Positions 25,984 to 35,713 of a DNA stretch of 64,000 nt are shown piece after piece; position 1 is the stretch's first letter; each line of letters begins with the position of its first letter. Source of the DNA: an uncultured Prevotella sp. (GTDB lineage: Bacteria > Bacteroidota > Bacteroidia > Bacteroidales > Bacteroidaceae); contig NZ_CAMJOS010000017.1 of NCBI RefSeq assembly GCF_946407605.1, positions 1 through 64,000 on the forward strand, given 5' to 3'. The translations under genes and the position numbers were made by a program. Under the pieces are notes generated by a model that saw only the letters and a program-made list of their open reading frames with translations, did not search any database and had not been told where the DNA came from.

Positions 25984-28557
25984 ATGAAAACCAAAAGACA
26001 AATCTGGAAGCAAGGTCGGTATTGGCTACTGGCTGCTGGGTTGCTGCTGTCATATGGCGGTGGTCTGATGTCTTGTTCGGATTACGACTTAGATGAGACC
26101 ACCCCCGACGGATGGGGTTCGAGCATCTACAGTTGGCTGGACGAACAAGGTAACTACACTAACACGGTGAGGCTCATTGATGATCTGGGCTATCGTGAGG
26201 TGTTGTCAAAGACTGGTTCTAAGACCCTGTTTGTAGCCGACGACGAGGCCTTTGCAAGGTTCTACAGGGACAAAGTCTGGGGAGCCAGCAAGTATGAAGA
26301 CCTGACAGTGTCGCAGAAGAAACTGTTGCTCTTCGGCAGTATGATGGACAACTCCATGCAGCTGAACAGCCTTTCGAGTATCGAGGGTAACCCACCTCAG
26401 GAGGGAGAGTGTATGAGACGTTACGCGTCGAGTTCTCCGTTTGACTCTGTTGCTGTGCTCACAGCAAAGGATATGCCCGACAACCCCTATTGGAAGCGTT
26501 ATCGTGAGAATGGCTCTCCAATCGTGTGTATGACGGACAACTCGCAGGTTCCTCTGATACAGTTCATTGAAAAGCAGTTAGTCAACAAGCGCATTACCAA
26601 TGAGGACTATTACATCCTCACCAATAAAAAGGCTGAGCGCCAAGCCGGCGATGCCAGCATCAATGGTGTTGACGTAGAGAATCCCAATATTAAGTGCTCT
26701 AACGGTTTCATCCACAAGATGAAGGAAGTTGTGACGCCATTGCCTAACATGGCAGAGTTGCTGCGTACCAAACCCGCTGCCAGTAAGTTCAATAAGTTGC
26801 TGGAGCGCTTCTGTGCGCCCTATCCTCTGTCAAGAGAGCTTGTTCAGCAGTACAACTATCTCTACGATACCAACGTGGATACAGTATTCCAGAAGCGTTT
26901 CTTCTCTGAGAAGTCGCAAAACGGTGTCTCCGTGAATACATTGCCTGACCGCATGACAAGCGTAGAGAAGATTCGTCTGAAGTTCGACCCCGAATGGAAC
27001 GACTACTATGCCGGTCTGAACGATGCCGAGGGTAATATTGCCATGCAGCGTGACATGGGTGTCATGATGGTGCCCAGCGACGAGGCTATGGATGAGTACT
27101 GGGAAAACGGTGCCGGTAAGGTGTTGCGTGACTACTACCACACATGGGAGAATGTGCCCGACAACGTTATTCTCAAGTTGATAAACAACAACATGCTGAA
27201 TTCGTTTGTCAGCTCAGTGCCTTCAAAGTTCAGCAGCATCCTCAACGACGCTAACGATCCCATGAAGGTGACCAAAGAGAGCATCGACTCTGTATGGCTG
27301 GCTTGTAATGGTGCCGTCTATCTGACGAATAAGGTTTATACGCCTACAGCCTATGTCAGCGTGTCGTTCCCTGCTCTTATCAACGAGACGATGAGCATCA
27401 TCAACTGGGCCATCGACCGACAGATCCTGCAGTTCGACGTTTATCTGAACTCATTGAATTCATACTATAGCTTCTTCATTCCCAAAAACGAAGCCATGTT
27501 GCAGTATATCGACCCCTGCTCGTACGGCAAGAGTCAGACACAGCTGCTGCGCTTCCATTATGAGGAAGGCAATGGTAAAAGCTTCAAGGAATATGTGTGG
27601 GCCAGCGTGTGGAACTATAATGTAGAGACTGGTGAGATTGGCGACTCTATTGGCCGCATCACCAATTTCGACATCATCAAGGACCGTCTGCAGGATGTAC
27701 TTGAGAACCATATCGTCATTGGCAATGTGGAAGACGGACATGAGTACTACCGTACTAAGGGTGGCAATGAGATCCGCGTCAAGAACGCACATCTTGGCGT
27801 TAACGGCATGACTGTTGAAGGCAGTTTCCAGATGAACGAGGGACAGCCGCTTCATGTTTCTTATATCTACGACCAGACCGACGGTGGTAACGGAAAAACC
27901 TATATCCTCGAGTCTGAGCCAATCATGACAACCCGCAAGACGGTGCGTAACGTGCTTGCCGACCATCCTGAGTTCTCAAAGTTCCTTGACCTGATGGACG
28001 GTAGCGGAATCTTTGAGACACAGCATAACAAGAAATACTCTACAGCAGGCGATAATATCTCGTTGCTCAACACTTATCACTATACAGTTTATGTGCCTAC
28101 CAACGAGAGTATCCAGGCCATGCAGGATGCTAACCAGTTGCCTACATGGGAACAGGTTGACGCCTACGAGCAGGCTGGCAACCTTTCTGCCAAGACCCGT
28201 GACTCGCTGAAGATTGTGAACTTCCTGAAGTATCATATTCAGGATAACGCCCTGTTTATTGGTGCCGAGAAGGACAGCGCCGACTTTGAGACGGCTGTCA
28301 TCGACCCCTCGACAGAGCGCTTCTATCGTGTGACAGCAGAGCTGACCGACAATGGTATCACCATCTATGATCAGGCCTGCAAGAAGGACAAGTCTCGTGA
28401 GCCAGTAAAGGTGGTAACCACAAATCCGAACCTCTTTAATCTGGTGGCTCGTGAGTATCAGTACGATTCTTCCGATGCCAAGAACGCTAATCAAATTGAG
28501 ACGAGTTCTTCGGCTGTGATTCATCTGATTGACAAACCTCTTTCGTTAGGAGATTAA
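25984..28557 (+). CDS. Fasciclin (FAS1)-domain lipoprotein, first of three
   Basis: 857 residues, lipobox near residue 31 (YGGGLMSC followed by SDYDLDETTP). Several FAS1-like units can be traced: IDDLGYREVLSKTGSKTLFV with ADDEAFARFY (res. 60-100), a second near 350-480 (GVMMVPSDEAMDEYWENG), a third around 490-530 (YSFFIPKNEAMLQYI) and a last one near 650-850 (FSKFLDLMDGSGIF then YTVYVPTNESIQAM). FAS1 domains in Bacteroidota lipoproteins occur beside SusC/SusD pairs, where they are thought to help bind a ligand at the cell surface. It is first in an operon with SusC 37 bp downstream. No catalytic motif is visible. Confidence 0.82.
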   Translation: MKTKRQIWKQGRYWLLAAGLLLSYGGGLMSCSDYDLDETTPDGWGSSIYSWLDEQGNYTNTVRLIDDLGYREVLSKTGSKTLFVADDEAFARFYRDKVWGASKYEDLTVSQKKLLLFGSMMDNSMQLNSLSSIEGNPPQEGECMRRYASSSPFDSVAVLTAKDMPDNPYWKRYRENGSPIVCMTDNSQVPLIQFIEKQLVNKRITNEDYYILTNKKAERQAGDASINGVDVENPNIKCSNGFIHKMKEVVTPLPNMAELLRTKPAASKFNKLLERFCAPYPLSRELVQQYNYLYDTNVDTVFQKRFFSEKSQNGVSVNTLPDRMTSVEKIRLKFDPEWNDYYAGLNDAEGNIAMQRDMGVMMVPSDEAMDEYWENGAGKVLRDYYHTWENVPDNVILKLINNNMLNSFVSSVPSKFSSILNDANDPMKVTKESIDSVWLACNGAVYLTNKVYTPTAYVSVSFPALINETMSIINWAIDRQILQFDVYLNSLNSYYSFFIPKNEAMLQYIDPCSYGKSQTQLLRFHYEEGNGKSFKEYVWASVWNYNVETGEIGDSIGRITNFDIIKDRLQDVLENHIVIGNVEDGHEYYRTKGGNEIRVKNAHLGVNGMTVEGSFQMNEGQPLHVSYIYDQTDGGNGKTYILESEPIMTTRKTVRNVLADHPEFSKFLDLMDGSGIFETQHNKKYSTAGDNISLLNTYHYTVYVPTNESIQAMQDANQLPTWEQVDAYEQAGNLSAKTRDSLKIVNFLKYHIQDNALFIGAEKDSADFETAVIDPSTERFYRVTAELTDNGITIYDQACKKDKSREPVKVVTTNPNLFNLVAREYQYDSSDAKNANQIETSSSAVIHLIDKPLSLGD

Positions 28558-28594
28558 AGAATTAAAAAATCAAAGCATTTAAACGACCAGTATT

Positions 28595-31500
28595 ATGAAA
28601 CGACTGACTATTTTAATATTTTCATTTTTTAATTTCCTGATTGCCGCAAACGCTCAGAAGGCAGGTGATGTCATCAGTGGTACAGTGACTGATGACTTCG
28701 GTCCTGTGATGAGAGCTAATGTGGTAGAAATTGATGCCTCCAACCGTATCGTTGCCTCTGCGGTGACCGATATGAGTGGTAACTTCTCATTCCGTCTGAA
28801 AAATCCGAAGGACAAGTTGCGTATTACCTATGTAGGTCTGAAAACGGTGACGCTGCCCTTCAACAAGACGCATTTCAATGTGAAGATGCAGGATGCCACC
28901 CAGTTGGTCGATGTGGTTATCACGTCGAAGAAGAAGACACAGGGCTCTGGTCTTTCCATTCCTGTTGATGAAATCTCGACTTCACAGCAGAGTATCAACA
29001 TGTCAGAGTTCGAGGGTCTCTCAATGACGACTGTCGACGAAGCCCTGCAGGGACGTATCGCAGGTTTGGATATCATTGCAGGTGGTGACCTGGGTAAAGG
29101 AACCACCATGCGTCTGCGTGGTGTGTCGACCATTACGGGTAACAGCCAGCCGCTGATTGTCGTGGACGGCAACATCTGGGAAACGAATATCAACGACGAT
29201 GTGTCGAACATGAACGAAGAGAAGTTCGCAGAGCTGCTTAACGTCAACCCCGAAGATATCGAGATGATTGAGGTGAAGAAAGATGCTGCCTCTACAGCCA
29301 TCTGGGGTTCTCAGGGTTCGAATGGTGTTATTGAAATCAAAACCAAGCGTGGTGCACGTGGTAAGACCCGCGTCAACTATAGCTTCCGTTTGACGGGTAC
29401 TTATCAGCCTAACGGCTATAAGTTGCTGAATGGTGACGAGTATACCATGATGCTGAAGGAAGAATATTTCAACCCCCGCATGAGTGATGATGCCAGTAAC
29501 ATTCAGGAAATCAACTACGATCCGACGTTCTCGGAGTATGAGATGTATAACAACAATACCGACTGGGTCAAGGAAGTGAAGAAGACCGGTTGGCGTCAGA
29601 ATCACTATCTGTCACTGACTGGTGGTGGTGAGAAGGCTCACTTCCGTATTGGTGCCGGTTATGACCACGAAACAGGTTCTATCATCGAGCAGCAGTTGGA
29701 TCGCTTCACCTCGCGTGTGAACCTCGACTACTTCGTTTCTGACCGCATCAAGATCGAGACCAATATCGCCCTGACCTATACGAAGAACGATAGGAATAAT
29801 GGCGATCTGCTCTCGATTGCCTATAACCGCATGCCAAACCTCTCTATCTATGAGCAGGACAAAGACGGTAATGACCTACCTTATTATTATAGTATGCTGC
29901 CAACAGTTCATAATGAACTGCGCGACCAGCTGAGCTATATGAACCCTGTGGCACTGGCTTATGAGGCCAAGAGCAAAGGCACCAGTTATAACATTGCACC
30001 TGAGTTCAAGTTGCGTTATAACCTGCTGAGCTTGGAAAACGACAAGACACGTCTGAGCTACGAAGGTAAGGTGGTGTTCAACATCTTCAACAGCTACGAC
30101 GAGACATATATGCCGCTGTCGCTCAGCACATCGGGATGGAACAACTCGAACAGTAATAGCAGCACGTCGAACTCGTCGAAGACCCTGGGTGTGACCATGA
30201 CGCACTCACTGACCTTTACGCCAGTATTCCGCAATTTGGACCACTCGCTTTCAATGTTGCTGAGTGCACAGACGGTCAGCGGTACCTCTTCAAGTCAGGG
30301 CACCGGCGTTTGGGGCCTGCCCAGCGGTACTATCCAGACCACGGCAGCAGAAGGTATTATCAAGAGCATGTCGACAGGTAGTGGACAGTGGCGTAGCGCA
30401 TACTTCATTTATTCTGTACACTATGCCTATAAGGGTCGCTATATCGCAGACTTCTCTGTACGTCGTGACGGTAGCACCAAGTTCGGTGAGGATGAGCGCT
30501 GGGGTAACTTCCCAGGCTTGTCAACACGTTGGAACATCAGCAAAGAGCCTTGGTTCCACAAGAGCCTGCCTTTCGTCTCAATGCTGTCTGCCCGTGCCAG
30601 CTGGGGTATCGTAGGTCGCCAGCCTGGTAGTGAGGGTCTGTTCTACAGTCGCTATAACGATGGCCCCGGCTATCTGGGCGTGGGTAGTGTGGCTCCACAG
30701 AACATTCAGATGAAAAAGCTGAAGTGGGAACAGAAAGAGAGCTATAACCTGGGTACCGACTTCGGATTCTTTGACGATCGTATCACAGGTAATGTGGAGG
30801 TATATTGGGACTTCACCAGCGACCTGCTGCTGTCGGGTCGTGGTATCCCCACCTCGTCAGGTTATTCTTCGCTGAGCTATCAGAATGTGGGTAACATGAA
30901 GAATATGGGTTGGGAGTTCAACCTCAATGGTAATCGTATCATCAAGGCTGGTAAGTTCTCTGCTGACTTCAATGTCACGTTTGCTAACAACAAGAACGTG
31001 ATTACATCAATGGACGAGACCTGTCTCGCCAGCCTGAATAAGGAATATGTGGCATCAGGTAATAATGGTGGTAACAATGCGCCTTACCTGACTCGCGTAG
31101 AGCTGAACACAGCTTTCGGTAGTATCTATGGATTCCGCTATAAGGGTGTTTATCAGTACACTGACTATAGCGAAGAAGAGGTACCTGGCGTGAGTGGACC
31201 TAATGCTCCTGTAGCTCGTGACAAGGATGGAATTGTCATTATCGACGAGAACAATATGACCAAGGATATGATGTATTTCCCTGGTACCGTCAACTATAAG
31301 TTCCGTGGTGGTGATGCTATCTACGAGGATATCAACCATGATGGTCAGATCAACGAACTCGATATCGTTTATCTGGGTTCTTCTCTGCCAAAGTTCACTG
31401 GTGGTTTCGGATTTAAGCTGCACTACGGACGCTTCTCGTGGAACAACCAGTTCAACTTCCGTTATGGCAACAAGATTATCAATCAGGCTCGCCGCAACGT

Positions 31501-31879
31501 GGAGAAGATGTACAACAACAACAACCAAAGCCGTGCAGTGAACTGGCGTTGGCGTGTTGAGGGTGACATCACCGAGATTCCGCGCGCATTATATAAAGAA
31601 GGTGTAAATGCATTGCCTTCTGATCGATTTGTTGAGGACGGATCGTTCATCCGTCTGAACTACTCACAGATTAGCTATTCGTTAGATCCGAAGATTATCA
31701 AGAAGTGGGGACTCTCACAACTCAGTTTCTACGTTTCAGCTAATAATCTCTTCTGTTTGACAAAGTATTCTGGATCCGATCCCGAGGTGGGATATGGTGG
31801 CTTGAGCGGTGTAGCAACCGACAATGCCCAGACTCCACGTGCTAAGTCATTTACTGGCGGTGTGACCATCCAATTCTAA
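28595..31879 (+). CDS. SusC/RagA-type TonB-dependent transporter, first copy
   Basis: 1094 residues with a signal peptide (MKRLTILIFSFFNFLIAANA). An N-terminal carboxypeptidase-regulatory-like domain (VISGTVTDDFGPVMRANVVE, ITYVGLKTV) is followed by a plug with the SusC signature region (LQGRIAGLDIIAGGDLGKG, MRLRGVSTITGNSQPLIVVD, KKDAASTAIWGSQGSNGVI) and a long barrel ending GGVTIQF. SusC proteins form the outer-membrane channel under a SusD lid and use TonB energy to import oligosaccharides or peptides. SusD follows 31 bp downstream. The usual length (1000-1100) is met. The substrate is unknown because the operon lacks hydrolases. Confidence 0.95.
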   Translation: MKRLTILIFSFFNFLIAANAQKAGDVISGTVTDDFGPVMRANVVEIDASNRIVASAVTDMSGNFSFRLKNPKDKLRITYVGLKTVTLPFNKTHFNVKMQDATQLVDVVITSKKKTQGSGLSIPVDEISTSQQSINMSEFEGLSMTTVDEALQGRIAGLDIIAGGDLGKGTTMRLRGVSTITGNSQPLIVVDGNIWETNINDDVSNMNEEKFAELLNVNPEDIEMIEVKKDAASTAIWGSQGSNGVIEIKTKRGARGKTRVNYSFRLTGTYQPNGYKLLNGDEYTMMLKEEYFNPRMSDDASNIQEINYDPTFSEYEMYNNNTDWVKEVKKTGWRQNHYLSLTGGGEKAHFRIGAGYDHETGSIIEQQLDRFTSRVNLDYFVSDRIKIETNIALTYTKNDRNNGDLLSIAYNRMPNLSIYEQDKDGNDLPYYYSMLPTVHNELRDQLSYMNPVALAYEAKSKGTSYNIAPEFKLRYNLLSLENDKTRLSYEGKVVFNIFNSYDETYMPLSLSTSGWNNSNSNSSTSNSSKTLGVTMTHSLTFTPVFRNLDHSLSMLLSAQTVSGTSSSQGTGVWGLPSGTIQTTAAEGIIKSMSTGSGQWRSAYFIYSVHYAYKGRYIADFSVRRDGSTKFGEDERWGNFPGLSTRWNISKEPWFHKSLPFVSMLSARASWGIVGRQPGSEGLFYSRYNDGPGYLGVGSVAPQNIQMKKLKWEQKESYNLGTDFGFFDDRITGNVEVYWDFTSDLLLSGRGIPTSSGYSSLSYQNVGNMKNMGWEFNLNGNRIIKAGKFSADFNVTFANNKNVITSMDETCLASLNKEYVASGNNGGNNAPYLTRVELNTAFGSIYGFRYKGVYQYTDYSEEEVPGVSGPNAPVARDKDGIVIIDENNMTKDMMYFPGTVNYKFRGGDAIYEDINHDGQINELDIVYLGSSLPKFTGGFGFKLHYGRFSWNNQFNFRYGNKIINQARRNVEKMYNNNNQSRAVNWRWRVEGDITEIPRALYKEGVNALPSDRFVEDGSFIRLNYSQISYSLDPKIIKKWGLSQLSFYVSANNLFCLTKYSGSDPEVGYGGLSGVATDNAQTPRAKSFTGGVTIQF

Positions 31880-31910
31880 CCATAACGATAAACAATAAAG
31901 ATTGCTAAGT

Positions 31911-33632
31911 ATGAAAAAGATATCTATCATAAAAAGACTTACCAATAAAATAACGGTTATTGGTTATTGCTTATTGGTTATTGGAATCACCACTTCCTGC
32001 AATGACTTCCTCGATATTCAGCCAATGAACGAGGTGGTGCTGGAGAACTACTGGAAACAGAAGTCAGACGTGGCCAGTGTGATGAACGCCTGCTATGAGT
32101 CGCTGGAAAGCGATGACGCCCTGACAAGAATGATGGTCTGGGGAGAGTTGCGCAGCGATAACCTGAAGGAAGGCGCCAATATACAGAATGACTTGAGGGA
32201 GATTCTGAAAGAGAGTTTGCTGCCCTCGAACCCCTATTGCAACTGGGCTAAGTTCTATGAGTGCATCAATCGCTGTAACACGGTGTGCCACTATGCTCCT
32301 CAGGTGCAGGCCATCGACCCCAACTATACTGAAACAGAGATGAAGGCTCATGTTGCTGAGGCCACCACATTGCGTGCTTTGGCATATTTCTATCTGATAC
32401 GCACTTTCCGCGATGTGCCTTATAGCACAAAGCCAAGTATTGATGATACTCAGACATATGTCATTGCTGCAACACCTTTCGACCAGGTGCTCGACACGCT
32501 CATCTCCGACTTGGAGAATATTAAGGAGGATGCTGTCCGCAGATACTATGTCGATGAGAGCAACAATGCTTATCAGAACTCAGCCAGAATCACACGCTGG
32601 GCTGTCTATGCCCTGCTGGCCGACCTCTATCTGTGGAAAGGCGACTGGGACAAGTCTATCTCTTACTGCGATAAGGTTATTGCGTATAAGCAGCAGCAGT
32701 ATCAGGAGATGGTGGCCCGTGAAGGTAATGTTAACAACATTGACCTAATCAACGGCATTCCTATGATTCTTGAGAAGCCCGTGGGCAGTACCAACTGTGG
32801 CAATGCTTATAATGAGATTTTCGGCACTGGTAACTCTTTCGAGAGCATCTTTGAACTGGTGTTCCGTTCACCTCAGTCTACCAAGAACAGCATGGTAAGC
32901 AACTTCTATGGCAACGAGCGCAATCAGGAAGGTCGCCTCAGCGCCACCGACATTCTGTTCAAGGATGTGTCTGCCGGCACTAACAACCTCTTTAAGAGAA
33001 CTGATGGACGTGCCTATGAGGGTGGTGAGTTGAGAAGCTCACACTATGTGATTTGTAAATATGTGAGAACAAACGTCTCATATAAGACCACACCAACCCC
33101 CAATACTGATAAAGACCTGGCACTCAGTGGTACCCGTCGTTCAGAGAACGATGCCTATGCCAACTGGATTATCTATCGTCTCAGCGATATGCTACTCATC
33201 AAGGCCGAGGCTCTGATTGAGCGTGGACAGGCAGGCGATTTTGATGCTGCCTTTGAGCTGATTGACATTGTGAATTGTCGTGCAAATGATGCCGTTAACG
33301 GTAGTCGAAGCAGTACTTTGAAGAAGACTGACTATATCGATTCGAAGTCGGCCATGGAGAACCTGGTTATCGAAGAACGCCAACGTGAGTTCCTGTTTGA
33401 GGGAAAACGTTGGTACGACCTGGTTCGTGTATCTCGTCGCGATGGCGACAATACCCGTCTCATCAATCTGGTTAGTCGTAAGTATCTTGAGAACGTGAAC
33501 GCTCTGAAGATCAAGCTGGCTGACCCCAACATCATCTATTTCCCCTATTCGAAGAACGAGTTGAAGGTCAATCCGCTTTTGAACCAGAATCCGGCCTTCA
33601 CCAATAGTGATGATGCTGAGCTGAACAGGTAA
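31911..33632 (+). CDS. SusD/RagB-family lipoprotein, first copy
   Basis: 573 residues from the ATG at 31911 (MKKISIIKRL). The lipobox is ITTSC near residue 28, followed by NDFLDIQPMNEVVLENYWKQ, the classic SusD N-terminus. The TPR-like core shows ATTLRALAYFYLIRTFRDVP, and the C-terminus has the typical ERQREFLFEGKRWYDLVRVS motif. SusD caps the SusC channel and binds the ligand at the surface. Within the signal-peptide region, at 31955-31982, the gene carries four 7-bp repeats (GGTTATT type), so a change of one unit would shift the frame. The fasciclin lipoprotein follows 38 bp downstream. Confidence 0.95.
   Translation: MKKISIIKRLTNKITVIGYCLLVIGITTSCNDFLDIQPMNEVVLENYWKQKSDVASVMNACYESLESDDALTRMMVWGELRSDNLKEGANIQNDLREILKESLLPSNPYCNWAKFYECINRCNTVCHYAPQVQAIDPNYTETEMKAHVAEATTLRALAYFYLIRTFRDVPYSTKPSIDDTQTYVIAATPFDQVLDTLISDLENIKEDAVRRYYVDESNNAYQNSARITRWAVYALLADLYLWKGDWDKSISYCDKVIAYKQQQYQEMVAREGNVNNIDLINGIPMILEKPVGSTNCGNAYNEIFGTGNSFESIFELVFRSPQSTKNSMVSNFYGNERNQEGRLSATDILFKDVSAGTNNLFKRTDGRAYEGGELRSSHYVICKYVRTNVSYKTTPTPNTDKDLALSGTRRSENDAYANWIIYRLSDMLLIKAEALIERGQAGDFDAAFELIDIVNCRANDAVNGSRSSTLKKTDYIDSKSAMENLVIEERQREFLFEGKRWYDLVRVSRRDGDNTRLINLVSRKYLENVNALKIKLADPNIIYFPYSKNELKVNPLLNQNPAFTNSDDAELNR
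31955..31982 (+). repeat. Coding heptamer repeat in the SusD signal peptide
   Basis: GGTTATT, GGTTATT, GCTTATT, GGTTATT in direct succession inside the SusD reading frame (residues about 15-24). Seven is not a multiple of three, so slippage would switch the frame. Confidence 0.9.
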
Positions 33633-33670
33633 GCAACAATGTACAAAGAACAATGAAAAGACTGAAGATT

Positions 33671-35680
33671 ATGATAACCAAAAGCATAAAACAATTCTTT
33701 ATGGCAGGCCTGCTACTTTGTAGTCTTGCCCCTGTCTTCACAGCATGTGTCGACAATGACGATGATGTGCCTGAGAATTATTATTCTTCCAACAAGCTGA
33801 CGGCAGCCCAGTTCCTTGAGGAGCGTCCAGAGCTGTTCAGCGATTTTGTGGAAATACTGAAGCGCACACCTTACTTCTCCATGCTGTCCACCTACGGCAC
33901 ATACAGCTCGGCTGGTCTGTTGAAGTACACGGTGTTTGCACCCACTAACGATGGTATTCAGAACTACATGCAACGCATGGGCTATCCCACTATTGAGTCC
34001 ATTCCCCTGGCCACCTGCGACACCTTGGCTCGTACCCATATTATTAAGAAAGGTGCGTTCTTTACTACCGATGTCGATGAAGGTGCCATGCCTGAGTTGA
34101 ATATGGATGACTCGTATATCGTGTTGTCCAGCGATTCGGATGTGAACAACAACAATAAGATTATCTATTACATCAACAAGACGGCTCGCATCGTGGAGCG
34201 TGATGACTCTGTGATCAATGGTGTGGTACATGTGCTTAACAATACCATCTCTTCGAGCAGCCTGCTGTTGCCCGACAAGATTGCAGAGGACTCTACGCTG
34301 ACCATCTTCGCTGAGGCTTTGAAGCTGACTGGTATGTGTGACTCGTTGATGAAATATCTCGACGAGAGCTATACCTGCGGTGACGACTCGGTCAATACCG
34401 GTACTATGGAACGTTGTACCAGTGGTAGCCAGCAATACACCCGTACCTTCTGGGTGGGCAAGCGCTACTTCAAATACACGGCCTTTGTAGAGCCCGATTC
34501 CGTGTTCAACAAGCAAGGCATCACAAACATTGACGAGCTGATAGCCTATGCCAAGAACATCTATGACCAGACCTATCCTAATGATGCCGGTCTCTATGAC
34601 GATGCACCTGGCTGTAAGCATAATGGCTCTGACTGTATGCTGAAAAACCGTAAGAACCCGCTGAACCGTTTCGTCAGCTATCACTTGCTGCCCCGTATCG
34701 GTCAGTATAACAGCTGGGTTGTTTCTGGTACCATCCGTGAGCGCTGTCTTGACACAAAGCTCATAGATCCTGAAGAGTATTACGAGACGATGTGTCCTGG
34801 TACCATTATGCGTTTCGCTGGTCCTGCCTCTGGTTTGTTCATCAATCGTCGTGGAGTAGGCGAGCGAGCTGAGCGCGGCAAGTTCATTCGTGGCGTGAAG
34901 GTACTGTCACCCTCAGAGTCTGGTTCTGTCGATCAGAATGCCGTCAATGGTGTGTACCACTATCTGGACGACATCCTGGCCTATACACCTGAGGTACGCG
35001 ATGTGGTGCTCAACCGTCGTATCCGTATTGATGCCACCGTGCTGAGTCCCGACTTTATGAACTGTAATGGCCGTGGCCGCTTTGGTGAGGATATCCTGAC
35101 AGGCTTCAAGAATGGCTATATCTCCGACTGGAAGACCACAAAGGAAACTTTTGTGGGTGTACATAGTGATGTGGACTATTGGCACTCCTATCAGGCCAAT
35201 GCCGTCTGCGTCAGCGGACTGTTTGATGTCACCTTCAAGTTGCCTCCTGTTCCGGCAGGCACCTATGAAATCCGTTTGGGTTACACGCCAGGCGATGAGC
35301 GTGGTGTGATTCAGGTGTATTTCGAAAACGAGCCTTGCGGCATTCCTGTCGACTTGCGCGTCTATGGCGGTGATCCCAGCATTGGTGCTGTGGCCGACAC
35401 AGATGATGAAGAAGAGAACATTGCCAACGACAAGGCTATGCACAACCGTGGCTACATGAAGTCAACGGATGTGTGGCATCCGGGTGGCGGTGAAGACTCT
35501 ATGCGTACCTTGAGTCCGCTGCGCCGTATCCTGACTACGAAGAACCTGAGCGAGGGCGAGACCTATCATCTGCGTTTCCGTCAGGTACTCGATGATAACC
35601 AGCGTTATTGGTCGTTCGACTATATAGAACTCTGTCCCAAGAGCGTTTATGGAAGCCCAGAGGGAGAGGATACACACTAA
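33671..35680 (+). CDS. Fasciclin (FAS1)-domain lipoprotein, second of three
   Basis: 669 residues if the ATG at 33671 is used (MITKSIKQFFMAGLLLCSLA). I chose this start because the two related genes at 35714 and 40561 begin with the same MI(S/T)K(S/N)IK sequence; another ATG lies 18 bp upstream. Lipobox APVFTAC, then VDNDDDVPENYYSS. FAS1 features: DFVEILKRTPYFSMLSTYG, YTVFAPTNDGIQNYMQRMG, INGVVHVLNNTI, then a second unit around 210-440. The C-terminal 200 residues form a different, carbohydrate-binding-like beta-sandwich (YEIRLGYTPGDERGVIQVYF, YHLRFRQVLDDNQRYWSFDY). It sits between the first SusD and the third fasciclin gene in the same operon. Confidence 0.82.
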   Translation: MITKSIKQFFMAGLLLCSLAPVFTACVDNDDDVPENYYSSNKLTAAQFLEERPELFSDFVEILKRTPYFSMLSTYGTYSSAGLLKYTVFAPTNDGIQNYMQRMGYPTIESIPLATCDTLARTHIIKKGAFFTTDVDEGAMPELNMDDSYIVLSSDSDVNNNNKIIYYINKTARIVERDDSVINGVVHVLNNTISSSSLLLPDKIAEDSTLTIFAEALKLTGMCDSLMKYLDESYTCGDDSVNTGTMERCTSGSQQYTRTFWVGKRYFKYTAFVEPDSVFNKQGITNIDELIAYAKNIYDQTYPNDAGLYDDAPGCKHNGSDCMLKNRKNPLNRFVSYHLLPRIGQYNSWVVSGTIRERCLDTKLIDPEEYYETMCPGTIMRFAGPASGLFINRRGVGERAERGKFIRGVKVLSPSESGSVDQNAVNGVYHYLDDILAYTPEVRDVVLNRRIRIDATVLSPDFMNCNGRGRFGEDILTGFKNGYISDWKTTKETFVGVHSDVDYWHSYQANAVCVSGLFDVTFKLPPVPAGTYEIRLGYTPGDERGVIQVYFENEPCGIPVDLRVYGGDPSIGAVADTDDEEENIANDKAMHNRGYMKSTDVWHPGGGEDSMRTLSPLRRILTTKNLSEGETYHLRFRQVLDDNQRYWSFDYIELCPKSVYGSPEGEDTH

Positions 35681-35682
35681 GA

Positions 35683-35710
35683 ATTGATAATTGATAATTG
35701 ACAATTGAAA
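35683..35710 (+). repeat. Heptamer tandem repeat (ATTGAYA)x4
   Basis: ATTGATA, ATTGATA, ATTGACA, ATTGAAA between the two fasciclin genes; it ends 3 bp before the start codon at 35714, so unit number would change the leader spacing of that gene. Confidence 0.9.
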
Positions 35711-35713
35711 GTT

